From NCBI RefSeq assembly GCF_010669225.1, contig NZ_CP048627.1, positions 1,067,292-1,131,291 of the forward strand: DNA of 64,000 nucleotides, given 5' to 3'. Under the pieces are notes generated by a model. That model worked only from the letters and a program-made list of their open reading frames with translations. It did not search any database and was not told where the DNA came from. The stretch is from Megamonas funiformis (lineage in GTDB: Bacteria; Bacillota; Negativicutes; Selenomonadales; Selenomonadaceae). Made by a program: the position numbers and the translations under genes. Shown here in pieces: positions 9,131 through 17,358 of this stretch. Positions within the stretch are counted from its first letter, which is position 1. The number at the start of each line of letters is the position of its first letter.

Positions 9131-9835
9131 ATGAAGGTTTATCAAATACGTATAAAATTATATTTATTAAAGGATATCATGGCACAAGATGTGCAAATTA
9201 TGTTGACTAGATTTATTGATAAAAGTTTATTTGCAAAAGAAAATCTAGGAAAATTACATAATACAAATACATATAAAAATTATTGCTATGATTTATTATC
9301 GCCATTGGAAAAAGATAAAATCTATAAAAAAGGCAAGATATATACTTTGACTATCAGGACTATTGATGAGGATATGGCAGAATTTTTCTATGAAGTTTGT
9401 CCAAATATAAATACTAGAGAATTTAAAGGGCTGACAGCAGAAAAAAGAGTTTTGCCACGAAAGATAATAGAATTTATCTATACTTTGACACCAATGATAA
9501 TCAAGGCAGAAAATGGTTATTGGAAAAATTGCATGAGTCAAGAAGAATTTGAACAGCGATTTATCATTAATTTAACTAAGAAAATAAATAATTTTAAAGG
9601 CGATATAAATGATAAAGATGAAATAAATATAGAAAAATTTTATTCCACTATAGAATTTTTAAATAAAACACCTGTGCCAATGAAATATAAAAATATAAAA
9701 CTTCTCGGCGATAAAGTACGTCTTGCTGTCTTAGATGATGAAAAATCTCAAGAAATGGCATATTTATCTTTAGGCGTGGGCTTAGGTGAGATGAATTCAC
9801 GAGGAGCAGGTTTTGTGAATTATCGTTGGCTATAA
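9131..9835 (+). CDS. cas6: CRISPR-associated endoribonuclease Cas6 (solitary)
   Basis: A 234-residue protein resembling the clostridial Cas6 type: it starts MKVYQIRIKLYLLKDI, has a conserved-looking LHNTNTYKNYC segment with a candidate catalytic histidine, PLEKDKIYKKGKIYTLTIRT, and ends with the glycine-rich loop GVGLGEMNSRGAGFVNY that closes the second RRM-like domain. Cas6 cuts CRISPR precursor RNA within repeat hairpins. The ATG at 9131 with AAAGGGG upstream is preferred over an upstream in-frame start at 9089. Flanked by glyQS and the FHA operon; no other cas gene and no repeat array is in the window. It is either trans-acting on an array elsewhere or an orphan. Confidence 0.85.
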   Translation: MKVYQIRIKLYLLKDIMAQDVQIMLTRFIDKSLFAKENLGKLHNTNTYKNYCYDLLSPLEKDKIYKKGKIYTLTIRTIDEDMAEFFYEVCPNINTREFKGLTAEKRVLPRKIIEFIYTLTPMIIKAENGYWKNCMSQEEFEQRFIINLTKKINNFKGDINDKDEINIEKFYSTIEFLNKTPVPMKYKNIKLLGDKVRLAVLDDEKSQEMAYLSLGVGLGEMNSRGAGFVNYRWL

Positions 9836-9839
9836 ATTT

Positions 9840-9883
9840 AAACTAGATGATTGAGGAAAAAACTTGATTGTCTAGTTTTTTTA
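9840..9883 (+). terminator. Terminator after cas6
   Basis: Arms AACTAGA and TCTAGTT with a long, partly paired loop, followed by seven T. Confidence 0.7.
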
Positions 9884-9940
9884 TAGAAAGATTTATATAT
9901 ATAATTAGGAAAAAACTTTATTATAATAATGGTTTTGAAG

Positions 9941-9969
9941 TTGCTTTATCTAGGATTTATGCCTATAAT
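9941..9969 (+). promoter_or_regulatory. Promoter of the FHA-PP2C-SEDS-PBP-kinase operon
   Basis: -35 TTGCTT (9941-9946), 17-base spacer, -10 TATAAT (9964-9969), 33 bases before the first gene. It is the only good promoter between the cas6 terminator and the FHA gene. Confidence 0.65.
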
Positions 9970-10002
9970 AAAGTATTGATATATCTTTGATGAGGTGGTC
10001 AA

Positions 10003-10443
10003 ATGGCAAGTAAAGCTTTTTTAGTAGCACTACAGTATGGAATGCTTCTTTGTATCTGTGGTTATATTTTTGTAACTGTAAAATCCATGTTCAAAGATTT
10101 GAAAAGCACTTCCAGCTTAAAGCCAGTGAAAGAAGAATCTGCACAAAATGAAGTGGCTTTAATAGTGCTAGAAGCAGCAGATCCTAAATTGGCTAATAAG
10201 AAAATATCTTTTTCAGGTCAAATCTCTATCGGTAGAGGTAAAGAAAATGATATTGTATTAGATGATATTTACGTATCACATCATCATGCTGTTATTAGTC
10301 CAGTTCGCAATCTTTATCAGATTGAGGATTTACAAAGTCGAAATCACACCTATATAAATGGTAATATTCTTAATGGCAAAGAATTTTTACAAAATGGTGA
10401 TGTTATAAAAATAGGTTGTGTATCATTCCGTTTTGAGAGGTGA
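10003..10443 (+). CDS. Membrane-anchored FHA-domain protein
   Basis: A 146-residue protein with one N-terminal membrane segment (about 8-26) and a C-terminal FHA domain (about 72-146), a reader of phosphothreonine. FHA landmarks are present: ISIGRGKENDIVLDD with Gly77-Arg78, VSHHHA (Ser92, His95), and NHTYINGN, the asparagine loop. ATG start with GAGGTGG upstream. It is the first gene of an operon with a PP2C phosphatase, a SEDS protein, a penicillin-binding protein and a PASTA kinase, and so probably docks on a phosphorylated partner of that kinase. It resembles FhaB of actinobacteria in context; the phosphopeptide target is unknown. Confidence 0.88.
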   Translation: MASKAFLVALQYGMLLCICGYIFVTVKSMFKDLKSTSSLKPVKEESAQNEVALIVLEAADPKLANKKISFSGQISIGRGKENDIVLDDIYVSHHHAVISPVRNLYQIEDLQSRNHTYINGNILNGKEFLQNGDVIKIGCVSFRFER

Positions 10444-10448
10444 GAGCT

Positions 10449-11156
10449 ATGATAATTACTCATGCTACTGATATTGGTTGTGTACGTACTACAAATGAAG
10501 ATAGTTATCTTTGTATTGAACCACATATTTATGCAGTTGCAGATGGCATGGGAGGACATGCAGCTGGAGAGATTGCCAGTCGCATAATGGTGGATACTAT
10601 AAAATTTCATTTGGAGAATAAAAATCCTGATGAGTGTAGTGAAGAATGTTTAAAATCTGTTGTCTTAGAAGCGAATAAACAAATTATGAAAGCTTCTAGT
10701 GAAAATCCTGATTATAATGGCATGGGGACTACGATTAGTCTATTTTATGTTCATTATGGATATGCCACATGGGCTCATGTAGGTGATAGCAGAATTTACT
10801 TATTGCGCAATGGTCAAATTTATCAATTGACAAATGACCATTCTTTGGTGAATGAATTATTAAAACAAAATAAAATCACAGCACAGGAAGCTGAAAATTA
10901 TCCACATAAGAATATTTTAACAAGAGCAGCTGGTGTTTCTGTGAATTTAAATGTAGATACAGGTTATTGTGATGTTTTACAAGCGGATAAATTCCTTATT
11001 TGCTCTGATGGCCTTACAAATATGGTAGATAATGAGGAGCTAAAAAATATCTGTTATGATAGTAATATAAAAGATAAAGCTCAACATTTAGTACAAAGAG
11101 CAATTAATTATGGTGGAAAAGACAATATTACATGTATCGTGGTGGAAATATCATGA
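10449..11156 (+). CDS. PP2C-family protein serine/threonine phosphatase
   Basis: A 235-residue metal-dependent (Mg/Mn) PPM phosphatase of the Stp/PrpC/PstP type. Motifs in order: TDIGCVRTTNEDSYL near the N-terminus, VADGMGGHAAGE with the metal-binding Asp and Gly, HVGDSRIYLL, CSDGLTNMV and the final GGKDNITCIVV, whose Asp is a metal ligand. The ATG at 10449, with GAGGTGAG overlapping the end of the FHA gene, is preferred to the GTG at 10440. It should reverse phosphorylation by the kinase encoded three genes downstream. Its stop overlaps the next gene's start in ATGA. Confidence 0.95.
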   Translation: MIITHATDIGCVRTTNEDSYLCIEPHIYAVADGMGGHAAGEIASRIMVDTIKFHLENKNPDECSEECLKSVVLEANKQIMKASSENPDYNGMGTTISLFYVHYGYATWAHVGDSRIYLLRNGQIYQLTNDHSLVNELLKQNKITAQEAENYPHKNILTRAAGVSVNLNVDTGYCDVLQADKFLICSDGLTNMVDNEELKNICYDSNIKDKAQHLVQRAINYGGKDNITCIVVEIS

Positions 11157-12397
11157 TAAAAAAGGGATATATTACATTAGTATTTTCAATTTTATTATTA
11201 TTTTTGGGTACATTATTAATTAATATCAAAAATAATACTTTGACTAATGAAGCATTTATTCCAGCCGGAATATTATCTGTTATTTTTATCGTAGTACAGA
11301 TAATAAGCGTAAAATTGCGAAAAAATGCGGATAATTATTTATTATCATTAGTCATGTTTATGTCGAGTATCAGTGCTATCATGATTTTGCGATTGAAGCC
11401 AGATTTATATATGCATCAGATAGTATGGATATGTATAGGGCTTATTGTATTTTTGATAATTGTAACAGTATCTGATAGGTTGTTAGAATTATTGGATTAT
11501 CCTTATGTACTAGGATTTGGGGCTTTGATAATTATTTGTTCTGTACTTATATTTGGGACAGATATCGGTGGTAACCGCAACTGGATTATCTTAGGGCCTA
11601 TTCAAGTACAGCCTTCAGAATTTGCGAAATTATTGATTATAGCCTTTTTATCTTCGTTTTTATCCGAAAATAAAAATGTCTTAGTATTGCCTAGCCGTGG
11701 CTGGAAATTCATTCATTTACCGCCATTTAGATTTTTAGCTCCATTGTTATTGATATGGAGTGCATCAATTTTGATGTTTGTAAGTCTTCGAGATTTAGGC
11801 TCAGCATTATTATTTTTTGGCATAGTTGTCATCATGACTTATGTAGCTACAGGTAAAAAATTATATGTAGCGATAGCATTATTTTTCTTTTCATTATCTT
11901 CATATATAAGTTATTTATTGTTTGCTCACGTGCAAACTCGTGTAGCTATTTGGTTACATCCTTGGGACGACCCGATGGGCAGTGCTTATCAAATAGTACA
12001 ATCATTATTTGCTTTTGGTTATGGCGGAGTTTTCGGCACAGGATATACATCTGGCTTTCCTCGTTTAATACCAGAAGTTCATACTGATTTTATTTTTGCT
12101 GCTATTGGAGAAGAATTTGGTTTAATAGGTGTAACCTTTTTATTGTTGGCATATTTATTATTATTTATGCGAGGCATAAAAGCTGCCTTACTTTTGACTA
12201 ATGAAAAATATAAATTGATGGCATTTGGCTTAGCTATAACTTTATTATTACAGACATTTATTATATTAGCTGGTGTAACTAAGCTGTTACCACTCACAGG
12301 TATTACTTTACCTTTTATTAGTTATGGTGGTAGTTCTATGGTTTCATCTTTCATTTCACTAGGGCTATTATATGCTCTCAGTAGTAAGGAGAGATAA
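11153..12397 (+). CDS. SEDS-family peptidoglycan glycosyltransferase (FtsW/RodA type)
   Basis: A 414-residue protein with about ten membrane segments. It carries SEDS signatures: VQPSEFAKLLIIAFL, WLHPWDDPMGSAYQ, then EVHTDFIFAAIGEEFGL and the C-terminal LPLTGITLPFISYGGSS. SEDS proteins polymerise glycan strands from lipid II, with a class B penicillin-binding protein as partner; that partner is the next gene. ATG 11153 overlaps the phosphatase stop (ATGA) with GGTGG seven bases upstream, so the extended start at 11132 is rejected. Whether it serves elongation, division or sporulation cannot be told from sequence alone; the context resembles actinobacterial rodA in the pknB cluster. Confidence 0.93.
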   Translation: MIKKGYITLVFSILLLFLGTLLINIKNNTLTNEAFIPAGILSVIFIVVQIISVKLRKNADNYLLSLVMFMSSISAIMILRLKPDLYMHQIVWICIGLIVFLIIVTVSDRLLELLDYPYVLGFGALIIICSVLIFGTDIGGNRNWIILGPIQVQPSEFAKLLIIAFLSSFLSENKNVLVLPSRGWKFIHLPPFRFLAPLLLIWSASILMFVSLRDLGSALLFFGIVVIMTYVATGKKLYVAIALFFFSLSSYISYLLFAHVQTRVAIWLHPWDDPMGSAYQIVQSLFAFGYGGVFGTGYTSGFPRLIPEVHTDFIFAAIGEEFGLIGVTFLLLAYLLLFMRGIKAALLLTNEKYKLMAFGLAITLLLQTFIILAGVTKLLPLTGITLPFISYGGSSMVSSFISLGLLYALSSKER

Positions 12398-12399
12398 GT

Positions 12400-13821
12400 T
12401 TGCATAGACAAAATAGTATAGATAAACATATATATACAATCGTAAAAGTATTTATTGGCTTATTTGCAATAATCTTTATTAATCTAGCATATATTCAAAT
12501 ATATCAAGCTGAAGATTTATTAAAAGATAGTCATAATTCACATGTAGCAGAAAAAGCATTACAAGTACAACGCGGTAAAATTTTAGATAGAAATGGCGTG
12601 GTGCTTGCAGATACTACAGTGGAAAAAGATGGATTTAAAAGGGTATATCCTTATGGCGAGATTTTCGCTTCGCCAATTGGTTATGTAAGCGATAAATTAG
12701 GTTATGCTGGCATAGAAAGTACGCAAAATACTTATCTTGCTGGTAATAATTTAGTATTGCATGCATTAGGGCCTATTTCTCAAATTTTTGAACAAAATGT
12801 GGGAAATGATGTTCATTTAACACTCAATGCAGACTATCAACAAGCAGCTTATGACGCTTTAGGTAATCGCAAAGGGGCAGTTGTAGTTTTAAATCGTAAA
12901 ACTGGTGAAGTATTAGCAATGGTTAGTAGACCAATGTTTAATCCAAATACGATTGATGAAGATTGGGATAATCTTCGTGTAGATGAAAATAGTCCTTTAT
13001 TAAATCGTGCTAGTCAAGGTTTATATCCACCAGGTTCAGTAATCAAGCCTATGATAGGTGATGGTGTATTGACAAGTGGAGTAGCGACTACAGATACTGT
13101 GGTTAATTGTACAGGGGCTTTACAATTAAGCGGAGGATATTCTTTATCAGATAGTAGTGGAGAAGTTCACGGTGGTGTGAATTTAGCCAAAGCTATAGAG
13201 GAATCTTGTAATAGTTATTTTGGTACAATGGGTATACGTTTAGGTAGTGATGGTTTAAAAGAAACTTTCTCTCGTTTTGGTTATGACCAAGAACTTGATA
13301 CAGATTTCATCAACAATAAACCACAATTACCTGATTTTGATAATTTAAGTGATGGAGAACTTGCTCAAGTAGGTATTGGGCAATCTACTTTACTCGTAAC
13401 ACCGCTTCGTATGTCTATGTTAGCTGGAAGTATAGGGAATGAAGGTATCATGATGAAACCTTTCGTAGTAAATGCCATTACAGCTCCAGATAATAGTATT
13501 TTAGAACAACATCAACCAATGACTTGGCGACAAGTATCTTCACCAGAAACAATAAATATCATCTATGAAGATATGAAAAATGTTATTAATCATGGTACAG
13601 GTACAAGAGCCAAAGTTCCTGGTATTGAAATGATAGGTAAAACAGGTACTGCTGAAAATTCTACAGGCAAAGACCACGCTTGGTTTATTGGTTGTGCAAA
13701 TATGCCAAATGAAGATATTGCATTTGCTGTTATCGTAGAAAATAGCGGATTTGGTGGTAGTGAGGCTGCACCTATTATAAAAAATATACTCACAAGTATT
13801 TTAGCAAAGGAAGGGAAGTAA
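12400..13821 (+). CDS. Class B penicillin-binding protein (transpeptidase, PbpA-like)
   Basis: A 473-residue transpeptidase anchored by one N-terminal membrane segment (about 12-34). The transpeptidase motifs are intact: SVIK with nucleophile Ser213 and Lys216, SCN (269-271) and KTG (414-416). The N-terminal region has QVQRGKILDRNGVVLA, the usual linker motif. It cross-links peptidoglycan together with the SEDS polymerase immediately upstream. Short for class B proteins, with no PASTA repeats, as in PbpA of actinobacteria. The start is TTG at 12400 with AAGGAGA upstream; the gap to the SEDS gene is two bases and to the kinase one base, so the operon is tightly coupled. Confidence 0.93.
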   Translation: MHRQNSIDKHIYTIVKVFIGLFAIIFINLAYIQIYQAEDLLKDSHNSHVAEKALQVQRGKILDRNGVVLADTTVEKDGFKRVYPYGEIFASPIGYVSDKLGYAGIESTQNTYLAGNNLVLHALGPISQIFEQNVGNDVHLTLNADYQQAAYDALGNRKGAVVVLNRKTGEVLAMVSRPMFNPNTIDEDWDNLRVDENSPLLNRASQGLYPPGSVIKPMIGDGVLTSGVATTDTVVNCTGALQLSGGYSLSDSSGEVHGGVNLAKAIEESCNSYFGTMGIRLGSDGLKETFSRFGYDQELDTDFINNKPQLPDFDNLSDGELAQVGIGQSTLLVTPLRMSMLAGSIGNEGIMMKPFVVNAITAPDNSILEQHQPMTWRQVSSPETINIIYEDMKNVINHGTGTRAKVPGIEMIGKTGTAENSTGKDHAWFIGCANMPNEDIAFAVIVENSGFGGSEAAPIIKNILTSILAKEGK

Positions 13822-13822
13822 A

Positions 13823-15631
13823 ATGTCTACGCTCTTAGACAATCGTTATGAATTAATTGAACGTATAGGCGACGGTGGTATGGCAGAAGTTTATCGCGCT
13901 CATGATAAGATGTTAGACCGTTTCGTGGCTGTTAAAATTTTACATCCGCAATTTACAAGTGATGAATCATTTGTAACAAGATTTCGTCGTGAAGCTCAAG
14001 GAGCTGCTAAATTATCACATCCGAATATTGTTAGTATTTATGATGTAGGCTCTTGTGATGGTAAATACTATATAGTAATGGAATATATAAAAGGAGAAAC
14101 TTTAAAAGATAAAATAAATCGTGAAGCTCCTTTACCAATAGATGTAACACTTAAAATTGTACAGGAAATAGCAGAAGCTTTAGAAAATGCCCATGCAAAC
14201 CATCTTGTACATTGTGATATTAAACCGCATAATATCTTAATCAATGAAGCAGGTCATGTAAAAGTAGCTGATTTTGGTATAGCTAGAGCTACATCATCAT
14301 CAACAATAACATATACAGGTACAATTGTAGGTTCTGTACATTATTTTTCTCCAGAACAAGCAAAAGGTCATACTATTAGCCCTAAATCAGATATTTATTC
14401 TTTAGGTGTAGTAATGTATGAAATGCTTACAGGTAAAGTTCCTTTTACAGGTGAAACTGCTGTTAGTATTGCGATAAAACATCTTCAAGAACCACCAATT
14501 CCACCGCATGAATTGCGTCCAGATATACCAGCAATTGTTGAAGCTATAGTATTAAAAGCAATGGATAAAAATCCAGATAATCGTTTCTCTAGTACAGAAA
14601 TGATTAAAGAAATTGAACAGGCAAAAAGAAAACCATTTGCAAAGGTTAATGTACCAACAGAAGACCCATTTGCAACAAGAGTGCTTACTAGTGAAGAAAT
14701 AGAACAATTACAAAATATTGAACCTAAGAAAACTACAGTAACACCAAATTATAGTCAGCCTGTATACCAAGAAAATAAAGTAGAACCACAGAGAAAATCA
14801 AAGAACTCGTTTAATAAAACATTTATTATGGGCTTGATTTTTATTCTAGTGTTAGGTTTTGGTGTAGGTGCATTTTTATCCTATGGTGATTTTTGGAGCA
14901 GTAAAACTGTAGAAGTGCCAAATGTGGTAGGTATGAGTCAAGCACAGGCTGAAGAAACTTTGAAAGCGGAAAACTTGCGTGTAGAAGTAGCAGAAACCTT
15001 TGATGAGTCAGTGCCAGTAGGAAAAGTTGCTTCACAAACTCCAGAAGCTGGTAAAACTGTAAAAGAATCTCGCTTAGTTACTATTTATATAAGTAAAGGC
15101 GGAGAAGAAATCAATATGATTAATTTAGTAGGTTTGAGCCAAAGTGAGGCAGAAAATCAACTTGCTAAATTGAAATTGAAGATTGGTCAAGTTACAGCAG
15201 AGTATTCTGATAAACCAAGTGGAACAGTATTAAAACAATCTATATCTGCTAATAATAAAGTTAAAAAAGGTGCTAATATAGATATTGTAGTAAGTAAAGG
15301 TAAAGAAGTTAAAAAAGTATCTGTACCAAATGTAGTTGGACAATCTGTAGATTCTGCAAGAGCTACACTAGAAGCGCAAGGATTTAATGTAAGTGCAAGT
15401 GCTTCATCTGGTAGTGTAACAGCACAAAGCGTATCAGCTGGTTCTCAAGTAGAAACAGGTACTACTATTGAATTGACTGTATCTTCTGGTAGTGCAGATA
15501 GACATGAAAATAGCACAAATACAAATGTACCAGACAAAAATGAACAAACAAATACTACTAATACGGGAACAACTAATACAACAACGCCAGAAAAACCAGC
15601 GATAGAAGTTCCACAAAGACAAAGAGATTAG
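13823..15631 (+). CDS. prkC: PASTA-domain serine/threonine protein kinase
   Basis: A 602-residue Hanks-type membrane kinase. The cytoplasmic kinase domain (about 9-270) has the glycine loop IGDGGMAEVY, Lys38, Glu57, DFG (150-152) and SPEQA. A juxtamembrane segment is followed by one membrane helix (about 333-353), three external PASTA repeats (about 363-566) that bind muropeptides or lipid II, and a Thr/Asn-rich tail. Such kinases tune cell-wall synthesis and dormancy exit. Oddity: the catalytic loop reads HCDIKPHN, Cys131 replacing the Arg of HRD, so it is a non-RD kinase and may not need activation-loop phosphate in the usual way. Last gene of the FHA-to-kinase operon; its phosphatase partner lies upstream. 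Confidence 0.95.
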   Translation: MSTLLDNRYELIERIGDGGMAEVYRAHDKMLDRFVAVKILHPQFTSDESFVTRFRREAQGAAKLSHPNIVSIYDVGSCDGKYYIVMEYIKGETLKDKINREAPLPIDVTLKIVQEIAEALENAHANHLVHCDIKPHNILINEAGHVKVADFGIARATSSSTITYTGTIVGSVHYFSPEQAKGHTISPKSDIYSLGVVMYEMLTGKVPFTGETAVSIAIKHLQEPPIPPHELRPDIPAIVEAIVLKAMDKNPDNRFSSTEMIKEIEQAKRKPFAKVNVPTEDPFATRVLTSEEIEQLQNIEPKKTTVTPNYSQPVYQENKVEPQRKSKNSFNKTFIMGLIFILVLGFGVGAFLSYGDFWSSKTVEVPNVVGMSQAQAEETLKAENLRVEVAETFDESVPVGKVASQTPEAGKTVKESRLVTIYISKGGEEINMINLVGLSQSEAENQLAKLKLKIGQVTAEYSDKPSGTVLKQSISANNKVKKGANIDIVVSKGKEVKKVSVPNVVGQSVDSARATLEAQGFNVSASASSGSVTAQSVSAGSQVETGTTIELTVSSGSADRHENSTNTNVPDKNEQTNTTNTGTTNTTTPEKPAIEVPQRQRD

Positions 15632-15683
15632 TATAATAGAATTAAATTAGTTTTATGAAATAAATATTAAAGGAGGATTTTTA

Positions 15684-16409
15684 ATGAATGCTGTTATTTT
15701 ATTATCAGGTGGATTAGATTCTACAACTTGTATGGCAGTGGCAAAACAGCAGGGTTATGATTTATATCCTATAAGTTTTGACTATCATCAACGTAATAAA
15801 ATTGAATTAGAAGGTGCTAAAGAAATTGCTAAATTCTTTGGTGCTAAAAGACATTTAATTATTGATACAAATATGAATGCTATTGGCGGTTCAGCTTTAA
15901 CTGATGAAAATATTGAAGTGCCAAAAGGAAATGTTGATCGAAAAGATAATGATGTACCAGTAACATATGTACCATCAAGAAATTTGATTTTCTTAAGCTA
16001 TGCTTTAGGTTATGCTGAAGTAGTAAAAGCTGACGCTATCTTTATCGGTGTCAATGCAGTTGATTTTTCTGGATATCCTGATTGCAGACCAGAATTTATC
16101 CAAAAATTCCAGGATATGGCAGATTATGCTTGCAAAACTACAGCTGTTGATGGCAAAAAAATAAAGATTGTAACACCTCTACAATCTTTATCTAAAAAAG
16201 AAATCATTCAATTGGGTACAAAATTAGGAGCACCATATCATTTAACTCGCAGTTGTTATAATGGTAGAGAAAAAGCTTGTGGTGTTTGTGATAGCTGTAA
16301 ACTTCGTTTGAGAGGTTTTGCTGAAGCAGGAATAAAAGACCCTATAGCTTATGAAAAAAATTATAATGATGTAACTAAAAATCATATTGCTTATGAAAAC
16401 GGAGAGTGA
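15684..16409 (+). CDS. queC: 7-cyano-7-deazaguanine synthase
   Basis: QueC (241 residues) converts 7-carboxy-7-deazaguanine to preQ0 with ATP and ammonia, a step of queuosine tRNA modification. Seen: the N-terminal PP-loop LLSGGLDSTTC, the VPSRNLIFLS segment, GYPDCRPEF, and a C-terminal zinc site with four cysteines around KACGVCDSCKLR. ATG start with AAAGGAGG upstream. It lies 52 bases after the kinase gene without an obvious terminator, so it may be partly read from the upstream operon. folE2 follows directly. No preQ1 riboswitch is visible in the short leader. Confidence 0.96.
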   Translation: MNAVILLSGGLDSTTCMAVAKQQGYDLYPISFDYHQRNKIELEGAKEIAKFFGAKRHLIIDTNMNAIGGSALTDENIEVPKGNVDRKDNDVPVTYVPSRNLIFLSYALGYAEVVKADAIFIGVNAVDFSGYPDCRPEFIQKFQDMADYACKTTAVDGKKIKIVTPLQSLSKKEIIQLGTKLGAPYHLTRSCYNGREKACGVCDSCKLRLRGFAEAGIKDPIAYEKNYNDVTKNHIAYENGE

Positions 16410-16413
16410 AAAT

Positions 16414-17202
16414 TTGCAAGATGTACAAAATAGAGTAGATAAACGAGGTATTGCCATTCAGCGAGTGGGTATTAGCGATGTTTATTTACCTTTACAAATA
16501 AAGCAAGAACAGCATAGCCAGCCAGTTATGGCTAGATTGAAATTTACTGTAGATTTGCCTATGGAATATAAAGGTACACATATGAGCCGTTTTCAAGAAA
16601 TTTTGACGAAATGGCATACCAATCCTATTGGGCAAGCTGAAATAGGCAATATTTTAGATGAAGCTATCACTAAATTAAGTTCTAATTCAGCACATTTGTC
16701 AATGAGTTTTAAATATTTTATAGAAAAAACTGCTCCTGTTAGTGGTAAAAAATCTTTATTGGATTTAGATTGCAAAGTAAGTGCTGTAAAAACAGCTAGT
16801 AAAAATTCTATGCCATTTACACTAGCTATAAAAATACCAGTAACATCTCTTTGTCCATGCAGTAAAGAAATCTCAGCATATGGGGCACATAATCAACGCA
16901 GTATTATTTCTGTAAAAATAAATTATGATGGCAAAAAAACAGCTATAAATATTAAAGATATTGTAAGCTTGATAGAAGCACAAGCTTCTTGTCCATTATA
17001 TCCATTATTAAAACGTGAAGATGAAAAATATGTAACAGAAAAAGCATATGAAAATCCGAAGTTTGTAGAAGACATTTTACGTGATTGTGTTTTAGCACTT
17101 AGAACATTAGATGATATTCATTACTTCTCTGTGGAATGTGAAAACTTTGAGTCCATTCATAATCATAATGCTTATGCTAGTCATGTAGAATATTTAAAAT
17201 AA
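16414..17202 (+). CDS. folE2: GTP cyclohydrolase I, type IB
   Basis: FolE2 (262 residues) makes 7,8-dihydroneopterin triphosphate from GTP, the first step of both folate and queuosine synthesis, and replaces the zinc-dependent FolE. The family core is visible: QNRVDKRGIAIQRVGI at the N-terminus, and TSLCPCSKEISAYGAHNQRS with the metal-binding Cys and His. I prefer TTG at 16414, four bases after the queC stop with GGAGAGTG upstream; upstream in-frame starts at 16387 (TTG) and 16393 (ATG) would overlap queC and lengthen the N-terminus. The pairing with queC fits supply of the queuosine branch, while folP and folBK at 41-43 kb are the folate customers. Confidence 0.93.
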   Translation: MQDVQNRVDKRGIAIQRVGISDVYLPLQIKQEQHSQPVMARLKFTVDLPMEYKGTHMSRFQEILTKWHTNPIGQAEIGNILDEAITKLSSNSAHLSMSFKYFIEKTAPVSGKKSLLDLDCKVSAVKTASKNSMPFTLAIKIPVTSLCPCSKEISAYGAHNQRSIISVKINYDGKKTAINIKDIVSLIEAQASCPLYPLLKREDEKYVTEKAYENPKFVEDILRDCVLALRTLDDIHYFSVECENFESIHNHNAYASHVEYLK

Positions 17203-17208
17203 AAATCA

Positions 17209-17248
17209 AAGCCTAGATTATAGTTTTATAGTCTAGGCTATTTTTTTA
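17209..17248 (+). terminator. Terminator after folE2
   Basis: Perfect arms AGCCTAGA and TCTAGGCT around a 14-base loop, followed by ATTTTTTT. Confidence 0.88.
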
Positions 17249-17318
17249 TAAAAGACATTTAGCAATGTTTATAATTTATGTAATCATGGTATTTTTGGCT
17301 TTTAAAGTATATAATTTT

Positions 17319-17350
17319 CTCATAATTGATAATAAAACAAAAATTATGAG
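17319..17350 (+). promoter_or_regulatory. Inverted repeat overlapping the ribosome-binding site of the GH36-like gene
   Basis: Perfect 9-base arms CTCATAATT (17319-17327) and AATTATGAG (17342-17350), 14 bases apart. The second arm runs into the GAGGTGAG ribosome-binding site. It may be an operator for the AraC regulator encoded on the far side of the gene, or an RNA hairpin that hides the ribosome-binding site. Function is inferred from position only. Confidence 0.4.
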
Positions 17351-17358
17351 GTGAGTTT

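Noticed and set aside
9000-10002. CRISPR repeats near cas6
   Set aside because: Looked for regularly spaced direct repeats on both sides of cas6 and elsewhere; none seen.
15632-15683. preQ1 riboswitch before queC
   Set aside because: The 52-base leader has no aptamer-like hairpin or conserved A-rich tail arrangement.
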